Source: an uncultured bacterium
GTDB lineage: Bacteria; Bacteroidota; Bacteroidia; Bacteroidales; UBA932
Direction of reading: 5' to 3'
Length of the DNA stretch: 64,000 nt
Assembly (NCBI GenBank): GCA_949300025.1
Contig: CASGCS010000023.1
Location: 1-64,000, forward strand
Shown: in pieces, positions 26,646 to 34,129 of the stretch
How positions within the stretch are numbered: the stretch's first letter is position 1
Layout: every line of letters starts with the position of its first letter
The notes under the pieces: model-generated
What the model saw: the letters and a program-made list of their open reading frames with translations, nothing else
The model's database searches: none
Told to the model about the DNA's origin: nothing
Position numbers and translations under genes: made by a program

Positions 26646-27770
26646 CTATTTGAAAAAGTCCCTTATTCCGCCGATTATCTTCTGCTGAATTTCAACTGTA
26701 AGTTCGGTATGCATGGGAATGGAGAGGACCTCTCCGCACAATCTCTCCGCCGCATGCAGATCTCCGCTTTTACGTGCAATGGAGAGAAACGCCTGCTGTC
26801 TGTGCAGCGGAAGCGGATAATATATCATTGAAGGTATTCCCTCCTTTGCAAGATGCTCCTTGAGCGCATCGCGCCTGCCCTCTTTCACCTTTATTGTGTA
26901 CTGATGGTAGACATGCGTCCCCCACTCCGCCTCTTTCGGGAGTTCCAGCCCCTCAACCTCCCCGAGGGCCTCCGTATAATAACGCGCGGCAGCCCTGCGT
27001 GCCCCGTTATACTCGTCGAGATGCTTCAGTTTTGCATCGAGCACGACAGCCTGAATCGTATCCAGACGGGAATTGCAGCCTATTATCTCATGGTGGTATT
27101 TTATCCTCTGCCCGTGGTTGGCTATCATCCTTGCCTTTTGGGCCAAAGCATCATCGTCTGTAAAGAGCGCTCCGCCGTCCCCGTAACATCCAAGGTTTTT
27201 AGAGGGGAAAAAGGAGGTGCATCCGAAATGGCCTATCGTTCCGCTATATTTTGTTCCGCCATCAGAAAAACGACATTCAGAACCCAAAGACTGGGCATTA
27301 TCCTCTACAACATAAAGCCCGTATTTTGCAGCAAGCGCCATAACCGGCTCCATGTTGCACGGCTGCCCGTACAGATGCACCGGAATAACCGCCCTTGTCC
27401 GCGGCGTAATTGCCTTTTCTATGCTCTCGGCCGTAATGTTGAAAGTTTCGCAATCTACGTCTGCAAGCACGGGAGTGAGTCCGAGCAGCCCTATGACTTC
27501 GGCCGAAGCCACATAGGTAAAAGCCGGGACTATCACCTCGTCGCCGGGCCGCAGCCCGAGCGCCATAAGGGCTATCTGGAGCGCATCGGTTCCGTTGGCA
27601 CACGTTATCACATGCCGGCATCCGAACTTTTCCGCAAGATTCGAGGCAAACCGGCCCACCTGCGCTCCGTTTATGAATGCAGAACTGTTGAGGACCTCCG
27701 CAATACCGCCGTCCACCTCTTCCTTGATTTTAAGATATTGACCGTAAAGGTCTACCATTTGTATCTTCAT
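26646..27770 (-). CDS. wbpE: DegT/DnrJ/EryC1-family sugar aminotransferase (WbpE-like)
   Basis: A 374-residue PLP-dependent enzyme. ITCANGTDALQIALMALG is the family's cofactor-phosphate loop, VVEDNAQSLG carries the PLP-ring Asp, and FFPSKNLGCYGDGG contains the Schiff-base Lys. In the Wbp pathway it converts the 3-keto sugar made by WbpB into the 3-amino sugar with glutamate. A homologue in Porphyromonas gingivalis (PorR) is needed for the A-LPS that anchors type IX-secreted proteins, a precedent from literature knowledge only. The start is 10 bases after the wbpB stop. Confidence 0.9.
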   Translation of the reverse strand: MKIQMVDLYGQYLKIKEEVDGGIAEVLNSSAFINGAQVGRFASNLAEKFGCRHVITCANGTDALQIALMALGLRPGDEVIVPAFTYVASAEVIGLLGLTPVLADVDCETFNITAESIEKAITPRTRAVIPVHLYGQPCNMEPVMALAAKYGLYVVEDNAQSLGSECRFSDGGTKYSGTIGHFGCTSFFPSKNLGCYGDGGALFTDDDALAQKARMIANHGQRIKYHHEIIGCNSRLDTIQAVVLDAKLKHLDEYNGARRAAARYYTEALGEVEGLELPKEAEWGTHVYHQYTIKVKEGRRDALKEHLAKEGIPSMIYYPLPLHRQQAFLSIARKSGDLHAAERLCGEVLSIPMHTELTVEIQQKIIGGIRDFFK

Positions 27771-27780
27771 CTCTTTACAA

Positions 27781-28755
27781 CTAATCCCATCCGAAAGGAT
27801 GCCTTGCCAGAGGCAGTTTTGCGAGCGGATGGTAATCTCCCTTTAACCCTATGGGCGTTGCATGGCGTATGTCGCTTACTATCTGTATGCAGTTGCGTGC
27901 TTCCGAGATTCTGAACCCGCGCCCGGAGAGAATCTCCTGATAACTTTTCGTATGGAGTTCTGTAAATCCCTTGCTGAACTCGAACTCCTCACCGTCTATC
28001 ATAATGGTTCTGTATGTCCGCTTTTCGCCCTGAACCGCATTTTCAGGCAGGTTGTCTGCATTTATGCTCAGAAAATAACGCACCCTCGCCCTCTCGAGTT
28101 CCAGATAGCCAGCCACCCTGTCGTGGCTCTTTATATGTACGATATTCCGTTTAACGCCTCCGAATATCCATTGCAGCATATCGTAGAAGTGGACTCCTAT
28201 ATTGGTGGCAACACCTCCGCTCTTGTGTACATCTCCCTTCCAGCTTGCATAGTACCACTTGCCGCGTGAGGTAATGTAGGTAAGGTCTACATCATATATT
28301 TTGTCTTCCGGCCCCTGCTCAATTTTTCTCTTCAATGCCACAATGGAGTCATGCAGCCTGAGCTGCAATATATTGTAAGCCTTATGGCCCGTCTCCTGCT
28401 CCACCTTCATCAGGGCATCTATGTTGTACGGGTTCAAAACCACCGGCTTCTCGCAAATCACATCGGCTCCCAGACGCAGCCCGTATCTTATAAATGCGTC
28501 ATGGGTATGGTTGGGAGTGCATACAGAGAGCCATTTTATCTCATTTTCGGTTCCCTTTATCTTGGAAAGATACCTGTCGAACTGCTCGTTTTCCGTAAAA
28601 AAGGAGGTATCCGGGAAATAACTGTCCATTATACCTACACTGTCGAACTTGTCATACGCGGCCACAAGGTTGTTTCCCGTATCCTTTATGGCCCTCAAGT
28701 GGCGCGGGGCTATATAGCCTGCCACTCCCACCAATGCAAAATTATCTGTTGCCAT
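27781..28755 (-). CDS. wbpB: Gfo/Idh/MocA-family UDP-GlcNAc-uronate 3-dehydrogenase (WbpB-like)
   Basis: A 324-residue oxidoreductase. The N-terminal Rossmann domain begins FALVGVAGYIAPRHLRAIKD, CEKPVVLNP is the conserved EKP motif with the catalytic Lys, and GGVATNIGVHFYDMLQWIFGG is the GG-x-D/HxxD signature. With NAD it oxidises C3 of UDP-GlcNAc uronic acid for the following aminotransferase. The start overlaps the end of rmlB by 14 bases, so coupling is tight. The four Wbp-type enzymes suffice to make UDP-2,3-diacetamido-2,3-dideoxy-glucuronic acid; the WbpI-type 2-epimerase is not in the window. Confidence 0.9.
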   Translation of the reverse strand: MATDNFALVGVAGYIAPRHLRAIKDTGNNLVAAYDKFDSVGIMDSYFPDTSFFTENEQFDRYLSKIKGTENEIKWLSVCTPNHTHDAFIRYGLRLGADVICEKPVVLNPYNIDALMKVEQETGHKAYNILQLRLHDSIVALKRKIEQGPEDKIYDVDLTYITSRGKWYYASWKGDVHKSGGVATNIGVHFYDMLQWIFGGVKRNIVHIKSHDRVAGYLELERARVRYFLSINADNLPENAVQGEKRTYRTIMIDGEEFEFSKGFTELHTKSYQEILSGRGFRISEARNCIQIVSDIRHATPIGLKGDYHPLAKLPLARHPFGWD

Positions 28756-29857
28756 ACATGTTTTCGTAATACTTCTGATAGTCGCCGGAGGTAACGTTGT
28801 CCATCCACTCCTGATTTTCCAGATACCATTTTACGGTCTTCTCTATCCCCTCCCTGAACTGCAGCTGAGGCTTCCAGCCCAGCTCCTTCTTCAGTTTCGT
28901 GGAATCTATGGCATAGCGCAGGTCATGCCCCGCGCGGTCTGTGACATACGTTATCAATCCCAGAGAATGGCCCTTCGGATTGCCGAGCAGCCTGTCGACG
29001 GTCTCTATTATAACCTTTATCAGGTCTATGTTCTTCCACTCGTTGAAACCGCCTATGTTGTAGGTGTCAGCTGTCCTGCCTTTGTGGAATATCAGGTCTA
29101 TCGCACGGGCGTGGTCCTCCACATAGAGCCAGTCGCGCACATTCTCCCCTTTGCCGTAAACCGGGAGGGGCTTGCCCCTGCGTATGTTGTTTATGAAAAG
29201 GGGTATCAGTTTTTCGGGGAACTGGTAAGGACCGTAGTTGTTGCTGCAGTTGGTCACAATGGTGGGCATGCCGTATGTGTCATGAAAGGCCCTTACGAAG
29301 TGGTCGCTCGAAGCCTTGCTCGCACTGTAGGGGCTGTGAGGGCTGTAGGGAGTGCTCTCCTTGAAAAACTCCTCTCCGAACGGGCCTCCGCCGCATTCGT
29401 TCCCCGCAGGATCTCCCTCAGGCCTTGTCAGCTGCAACGCCCCGTAAACCTCATCCGTAGAGATGTGGTAGAACCGTTTGCCTTCATATTTTTCGGGAAG
29501 CGACTCCCAATGGCATTTCGCCGCCTGCAACAGGGAAAGCGTGCCTATCACGTTTGTCATTGCAAAGGTGAACGGGTCCTTTATGCTGCGGTCCACATGG
29601 CTTTCGGCGGCAAGGTGTATCACCCCGTCTATCTTCTCCTCCTTCATCAGGGAGAGGATTGTATCGAAATCGCAGATATCGGCCTTTACAAACCTGTAAT
29701 TGGGTTCGTTCTCTATATCCCTGAGATTGGCCAGATTGCCGGCATAGGTAAGCTTGTCCAGATTTATGATTCTATATTCCGGATATTTCCTTACGAACAG
29801 CCTCACCACATGGCTGCCTATAAAGCCGGCACCGCCGGTTATGAGTATGGTTTTCAT
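28742..29857 (-). CDS. rmlB: dTDP-glucose 4,6-dehydratase
   Basis: A 371-residue extended short-chain dehydrogenase. TGGAGFIGSHVVRLF binds NAD, HLAAESHVDRSI and the STDEVYG segment hold the catalytic Asp/Glu region, and YSASKASSDH is the YxxxK motif. It makes dTDP-4-keto-6-deoxyglucose from dTDP-glucose, the branch point to rhamnose and other 6-deoxy sugars. It lies two bases after rmlA. The rmlC and rmlD genes are not in the window, so the final dTDP sugar cannot be named. A short insertion rich in Gly and Glu (NECGGGPFGEEFF) precedes the YxxxK motif, as in many Bacteroidota homologues. Confidence 0.95.
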   Translation of the reverse strand: MKTILITGGAGFIGSHVVRLFVRKYPEYRIINLDKLTYAGNLANLRDIENEPNYRFVKADICDFDTILSLMKEEKIDGVIHLAAESHVDRSIKDPFTFAMTNVIGTLSLLQAAKCHWESLPEKYEGKRFYHISTDEVYGALQLTRPEGDPAGNECGGGPFGEEFFKESTPYSPHSPYSASKASSDHFVRAFHDTYGMPTIVTNCSNNYGPYQFPEKLIPLFINNIRRGKPLPVYGKGENVRDWLYVEDHARAIDLIFHKGRTADTYNIGGFNEWKNIDLIKVIIETVDRLLGNPKGHSLGLITYVTDRAGHDLRYAIDSTKLKKELGWKPQLQFREGIEKTVKWYLENQEWMDNVTSGDYQKYYENMYGNR

Positions 29858-29859
29858 GA

Positions 29860-30738
29860 CTATCTCTCCTTTGCAAGTTTCAGCAGATATTGTCCGTATT
29901 GATTTTTGGCCATAGGTCGGGCCAGCTCGACAAGTTTCTCTTTGGTTATCCAGCCGTTGCTGCAGGCTATCTCTTCAAGGCAGGCTACCTTGAGACCCTG
30001 CCTCTTTTCTATCACCTCTATAAACGTGGCCGCCTCGCTCAACGATTCGTGCGTTCCGGTATCGAGCCATGCAAAACCGCGCCCCAGCGGCTGCACCTTC
30101 AACTCTCCGGCTTTCAGGAACTCTTGATTTACAGAGGTTATTTCCAATTCCCCACGGGCCGACGGTTTAATGTTCTTTGCAACTTCCACCACCTTGTTGG
30201 GATAAAAATAGAGCCCCACGACAGCATAGTTGCTCTTTGGAACCTTGGGCTTTTCCTCTATGCTCAACACATTGCCCTCGCTGTCGAACTCTGCTACACC
30301 GTAACGCTCCGGGTCATCCACCCAATAGCCGAACACCGTAGCGCACTTCTGCTCTTCGGCCGCCGTGACAGCAGACTTCAACATGGCGGTAAAGCTCTGT
30401 CCGTAAAATATATTGTCTCCCAAAACAAGACATGCGGAATCGTCGCCTATGAACTTTTCCCCTATTATGAATGCCTGGGCAAGACCGTCTGGAGATGGCT
30501 GCTCGGCATATTCAAAACGGACTCCGTAATCGGAACCGTCTCCGAGAAGCCGTTTAAAGTACGGCAAATCATGTGGAGTGGAGATTATAAGAATCTCCCT
30601 TATTCCTGCCAGCATAAGAACCGATATGGGATAATAGACCATCGGCTTGTCATATATGGGGAGCAACTGCTTGCTTACGCCCTTTGTTATAGGATACAAT
30701 CTGGTACCGGAACCTCCGGCAAGCACTATTCCTTTCAT
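29860..30738 (-). CDS. rmlA: Glucose-1-phosphate thymidylyltransferase
   Basis: About 292 residues. The nucleotidyltransferase signature [28 protein letters not shown] is at the N-terminus, followed by [10 protein letters not shown] and [13 protein letters not shown], all diagnostic of RmlA. It couples dTTP with glucose-1-phosphate to give dTDP-glucose, the substrate of the adjacent RmlB. I start at ATG 30736-30738; a TTG nine bases upstream (30747) is in frame but less likely. It follows the PfkB-family kinase by 15 bases. Confidence 0.95.
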   Translation of the reverse strand: MKGIVLAGGSGTRLYPITKGVSKQLLPIYDKPMVYYPISVLMLAGIREILIISTPHDLPYFKRLLGDGSDYGVRFEYAEQPSPDGLAQAFIIGEKFIGDDSACLVLGDNIFYGQSFTAMLKSAVTAAEEQKCATVFGYWVDDPERYGVAEFDSEGNVLSIEEKPKVPKSNYAVVGLYFYPNKVVEVAKNIKPSARGELEITSVNQEFLKAGELKVQPLGRGFAWLDTGTHESLSEAATFIEVIEKRQGLKVACLEEIACSNGWITKEKLVELARPMAKNQYGQYLLKLAKER

Positions 30739-30753
30739 ATCACTCAAATGTAG

Positions 30754-31761
30754 TCAAATTTCGCTTATCCCCATCAGGGTCCGGATTTGCTGCTTTGCGC
30801 TTTTCCAACGCGGTATATCTACCTTGGGGCCTATTACCTCCACCACCTTGGCGGAAATTATGGAACCGACCTCGCCGCATATCTCTATGGGCATCCCGTG
30901 GGAATGGGCATAAAGGAAACCTGCGGCATAAAGATCTCCCGCACCCGTGGCATCTATAGTCCTGGCCGGCCAAGCGTCGACCTTGCAGCAGTCGCTTCCG
31001 CTCTTTATCATGGAGCCTTCCGGCCCCAGTTTCACCACCGCAATGTCGCAAAGCCCTGCTATCATGTCGAGAGCCCCGCGCGGCTCCTTTTTTGCAAAAG
31101 CCTTTGCTTCAAGTTCGTTTGCAAAGACAATATCCACATAATTCTCTATAATGTCGCGCAGAAACGCATCGTTGCTCTCAACCACGTTATAACTGGCCAT
31201 ATCCAGCACTACAATGGAGCCGGCATCTCTTGCAAGTTCAACCGCCCTGCGAAGCAACTCCTGATTCTGCACAAGATACCCCTCGATGTAAAAATAGTCA
31301 TACCCTTTAAAGAACTCAGGCTTCAATTCATTTGCTGCAAGCTCTATTGCCGAACCCAGATAGGTTGCAAAGGTTCTCTCCCTGCCGGGCACCGTAATAA
31401 AGGTCATTGCCCGCCCGGTTGCCTTTGTCCCCTTCAGAAGGGTGGACCTTACGCCTATGTTTTCCTGACCGCTTTTAAATAGAGAGCCCAACTCATCGTC
31501 TCCCACCTTTCCTATGAACCCGCTGGGCATTCCAAAAATCGCCGTTCCCGTTATGGTGTTGGAGGCCGAGCCTCCGGGCACGTACTGGGCATCCATCGAC
31601 TTTATAATCTGCCATATCTTGCCGCCTGTCTCCCCGTCTACATGCTGCATGCTTCCTTTTGGAAGATGAAGCCTTTCAAGCAGACTTTCATCGGGCAGAA
31701 CCGCCAGAATATCTATCAGGGCATTACCCATTCCGAGTATCGATTTTTCTCTATTTTTCAC
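30754..31761 (-). CDS. PfkB-family carbohydrate/nucleoside kinase
   Basis: A 335-residue ribokinase-fold enzyme. The substrate region reads GGSASNTITGTAIFG, and the ATP/catalytic motif DATGAGDLYAAGFLYA contains the catalytic Asp. Related Bacteroidota proteins are often called adenosine kinase or sugar kinase, and I cannot choose by eye. It is the first gene of the seven-gene sugar operon, which makes a sugar substrate possible but not proven. The start is GTG (31759-31761), the first in-frame start consistent with the family's N-terminus. TACCTTTG on the minus strand at 31785-31792 is a good -7 box for the whole operon. Confidence 0.85.
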   Translation of the reverse strand: MKNREKSILGMGNALIDILAVLPDESLLERLHLPKGSMQHVDGETGGKIWQIIKSMDAQYVPGGSASNTITGTAIFGMPSGFIGKVGDDELGSLFKSGQENIGVRSTLLKGTKATGRAMTFITVPGRERTFATYLGSAIELAANELKPEFFKGYDYFYIEGYLVQNQELLRRAVELARDAGSIVVLDMASYNVVESNDAFLRDIIENYVDIVFANELEAKAFAKKEPRGALDMIAGLCDIAVVKLGPEGSMIKSGSDCCKVDAWPARTIDATGAGDLYAAGFLYAHSHGMPIEICGEVGSIISAKVVEVIGPKVDIPRWKSAKQQIRTLMGISEI

Positions 31762-31784
31762 TCATTTCAGATTTTGACACCTTG

Positions 31785-31792
31785 CAAAGGTA
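31785..31792 (-). promoter_or_regulatory. -7 box for the sugar-nucleotide operon
   Basis: Read on the minus strand the sequence is TACCTTTG, an exact TAnnTTTG match, 24 bases before the PfkB-kinase GTG. No clear TTTG was found at the -33 position. Confidence 0.45.
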
Positions 31793-31821
31793 AGACAAAA
31801 AGAGACTTGAAATAAATATTT

Positions 31822-31855
31822 TTTGTTGCTTGTGTTATATTTTTCATTAGGTTTG
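31822..31855 (+). promoter_or_regulatory. Promoter of panC-panD
   Basis: TTTG at 31822-31825 and TAGGTTTG at 31848-31855 are both exact consensus boxes. The 22-base spacing is slightly longer than usual. The panC ATG is 31 bases downstream. Confidence 0.5.
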
Positions 31856-31885
31856 CACCCGCTTATTGTATAAAAAATTCAAGTC

Positions 31886-32722
31886 ATGATTTTAGCAAAA
31901 TCTCTCGACGAATTCAAAGAAGCTTTTGAGACTCTGCCACATAAAGAGAAGATAGGCTTTGTACCCACAATGGGGGCGCTCCACGGCGGGCATATCTCTC
32001 TGGTACAGGCAGCCCGCAAAAAATGCATGCATACCGTTGTAAGCGTTTTTGTCAACCCCACACAGTTCAACAACAAGGAGGATCTGGCAACATATCCGCG
32101 CACTTTGGAGGCAGATGCCGCTCTTCTGGAAAAGGAAGGCGTAGATATTCTCTTTGCCCCCGGCGTAAGTGATGTCTACCCCCGGGAAGATACCAGAATA
32201 TTCGACCTCGGAGGACTTGACAGATGCGGCGAAGGTCCGCGCCGCCCGGGACATTTCAACGGTGTAGCCCAGGTGGTAACCCGCCTTTTCGACATTGTCC
32301 GCCCGCAATATGCATTTTTCGGAGAAAAAGACTATCAGCAACTTGCCATAGTCAGACACTTTACAAAGACTCTCGGATACAATATAGAGATTATAGGCTG
32401 CCCCATAATGAGGGAGGCCGACGGGCTGGCCAAAAGTTCACGCAACACACTGCTCACAGCCGACCAGCGCGCTGCAGCGCCGCATATCTACAAGACAATA
32501 TGCATGGCAAAGGAGTGGAAGAAGAGGCTCACGCCCAAAGAGGTCATAGAGAAGACAAAGGATGAGATAAACGCCAATCCCTTGCTGGAGACTGAATATG
32601 TGGAAATAGTCGACTCAGACAACCTCAGGCCTCTTGAAAGTTGGAGCGACTCAGACAATCCCAGACTCTGGTGTGCAGTCTATGCACGCCCGGTAAGACT
32701 AATCGACAATATCGCACTTTAA
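31886..32722 (+). CDS. panC: Pantothenate synthetase
   Basis: A 278-residue enzyme that joins pantoate and beta-alanine with ATP to make pantothenate, the coenzyme A precursor. The HIGH-type motif is seen in VPTMGALHGGHISLV. FVNPTQFNNKEDLATYPRT and FFGEKDYQQLAIVRHF are conserved active-site segments, and DGLAKSSRNTLL carries the KMSKS-like loop. Length is normal. It is followed 16 bases later by panD, which supplies the beta-alanine, so the two steps are made together. Confidence 0.97.
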   Translation: MILAKSLDEFKEAFETLPHKEKIGFVPTMGALHGGHISLVQAARKKCMHTVVSVFVNPTQFNNKEDLATYPRTLEADAALLEKEGVDILFAPGVSDVYPREDTRIFDLGGLDRCGEGPRRPGHFNGVAQVVTRLFDIVRPQYAFFGEKDYQQLAIVRHFTKTLGYNIEIIGCPIMREADGLAKSSRNTLLTADQRAAAPHIYKTICMAKEWKKRLTPKEVIEKTKDEINANPLLETEYVEIVDSDNLRPLESWSDSDNPRLWCAVYARPVRLIDNIAL

Positions 32723-32737
32723 CTTAACGGCAGAATC

Positions 32738-33091
32738 ATGTACATAGAAGTATTGAAATCCAAAATACACCGCGTAACTGTAACACAGGCCAACCTCAAT
32801 TACATAGGGAGCATAACAATAGACAGCGAACTGGCTGATGCCGCCGGGCTTATGGAAAACGAGAAGGTGCATGTAGTGAATATTACAAACGGAGAGAGGC
32901 TCGAGACCTATGTCATAAAAGGGGAGAAAGGGAGCGGGGCCATCTGCCTTAACGGAGCGGCCGCCCACAAATTTTCGCCCGGAGATCTGGCAATAATCAT
33001 GTCGTATGCCGTTATGACTCCTGAAGAGGCACAGACTCACAAGCCAAAGGTGATATTTCCGGACACAAAGACCAACAGGCTTATAAAATAG
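32738..33091 (+). CDS. panD: Aspartate 1-decarboxylase, pyruvoyl type
   Basis: A 117-residue proenzyme that decarboxylates aspartate to beta-alanine. Self-cleavage occurs between Gly24 and Ser25 in NYIGSITID, generating the pyruvoyl cofactor from Ser25. Other family residues include ANLNY before the site and [20 protein letters not shown] near the end. Length is normal. It follows panC directly. Confidence 0.97.
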   Translation: MYIEVLKSKIHRVTVTQANLNYIGSITIDSELADAAGLMENEKVHVVNITNGERLETYVIKGEKGSGAICLNGAAAHKFSPGDLAIIMSYAVMTPEEAQTHKPKVIFPDTKTNRLIK

Positions 33092-33115
33092 CCCTTGCGG
33101 CATCTGCAAAGGCTT

Positions 33116-34129
33116 ATGTCCGTAAAGAAAATCATACAATATATTCTGATCTCGGCACTTGCCGTTCTTTTGCTCTATGTCTCGTTCAAAGGGGTGAAAT
33201 GGAACGATTTCATTGAGGGCATAAAAAGTTGCGACTTTTACTGGATTCTCCTTTCCATGGCGGTGGGAATCGCAGGTTTTGTAATCAGGGCGCTCCGCTG
33301 GAGGCTGCTCCTCAAGCCCTTGGACAGCAACATCTCCTTGAAACAGACTTATAATGGCGTGGCGATAGCCTATCTTACGAATTTTGCCGTACCGCGTGCA
33401 GGCGAAATAGCGCGTTGCGCCGTTGTAACCAAAAAGGGAGGGGTGACATTCGAACAGGCTCTGGGCACGGTAGTGGTAGAGAGAGCGATAGACCTTGTCT
33501 GCCTCGCTTTTTTCGTACTTTTTACAATGCTGCTTAAATGGAGTGAGTTCGGCGGATTCATAAACGGCCAGTTGCTTGCACCCATAAGCAGCAGGTTTTC
33601 GGCAACGCTGATGGCTGCTCTCGGAGGCGTAATCCTGCTGTGCTCCCTGTTGCTGCTGCTTGCCTACCTCTGCAGGCGTAAACTTATGAAATTCACACTT
33701 GTGCAAAAAATTGCAGGAATTCTCAAACGCGTTGCCGAAGGGGTGGCTACAATATTCAGGATGAAGGAAAAATGGCTCTTTCTGCTCTACACGCTGTTGT
33801 TGTGGGGCACCTACTGGTGCACAAGTTATGCAACAATATGCGCCTTTCCGGCTGTAGGCCATCTCAATGCGGCAGACGCCCTTTTCCTGATGATTGTAGG
33901 AGGGCTCGGATGGGCTGTGCCGGTACAGGGAGGGGTCGGAGCATACCACTTCATTGTCAGCCTTGCGCTTTTGAAAGTGTACGCAATCCCGCAGAGCATG
34001 GGAGTGGTATTTGCGACCATTTCGCACGAATCGCAGGCTCTCGTAATGATTTTATGCGGTGCGGCGGCGGTGGCCGGAATGTGGAGCCGCAACAGACGAC
34101 TGAAAAAAAAGCATGAAGATAACCTTTAA
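33116..34129 (+). CDS. YbhN/UPF0104-type integral membrane protein (flippase-like domain)
   Basis: About 337 residues with seven or eight hydrophobic segments (for example IIQYILISALAVLLLYVSF, FYWILLSMAVGIAGFVIRALRWRLLL, VILLCSLLLLLAYL). The signature N-terminal half includes AYLTNFAVPRAGEIARC and later GGLGWAVPVQGGVGAYH. It belongs to the lysylphosphatidylglycerol synthetase transmembrane/YbhN group, in which bacterial homologues without the synthase domain have unknown transport or lipid functions. I use ATG 33116, which has AAAGG just upstream, over the TTG at 33095. The 3' end overlaps the glucanotransferase start by 17 bases. Confidence 0.85.
   Translation: MSVKKIIQYILISALAVLLLYVSFKGVKWNDFIEGIKSCDFYWILLSMAVGIAGFVIRALRWRLLLKPLDSNISLKQTYNGVAIAYLTNFAVPRAGEIARCAVVTKKGGVTFEQALGTVVVERAIDLVCLAFFVLFTMLLKWSEFGGFINGQLLAPISSRFSATLMAALGGVILLCSLLLLLAYLCRRKLMKFTLVQKIAGILKRVAEGVATIFRMKEKWLFLLYTLLLWGTYWCTSYATICAFPAVGHLNAADALFLMIVGGLGWAVPVQGGVGAYHFIVSLALLKVYAIPQSMGVVFATISHESQALVMILCGAAAVAGMWSRNRRLKKKHEDNL

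Noticed and set aside
26853-27914. 353-residue plus-strand open frame
   Set aside because: Opposite the WbpE-like aminotransferase, whose motifs and operon position are clear; no recognisable domain.
32699-34027. 442-residue open frame on the minus strand
   Set aside because: It lies opposite panD and the YbhN-type gene, which have clear family motifs; its composition (many His, Cys, Tyr) is typical of a shadow frame.
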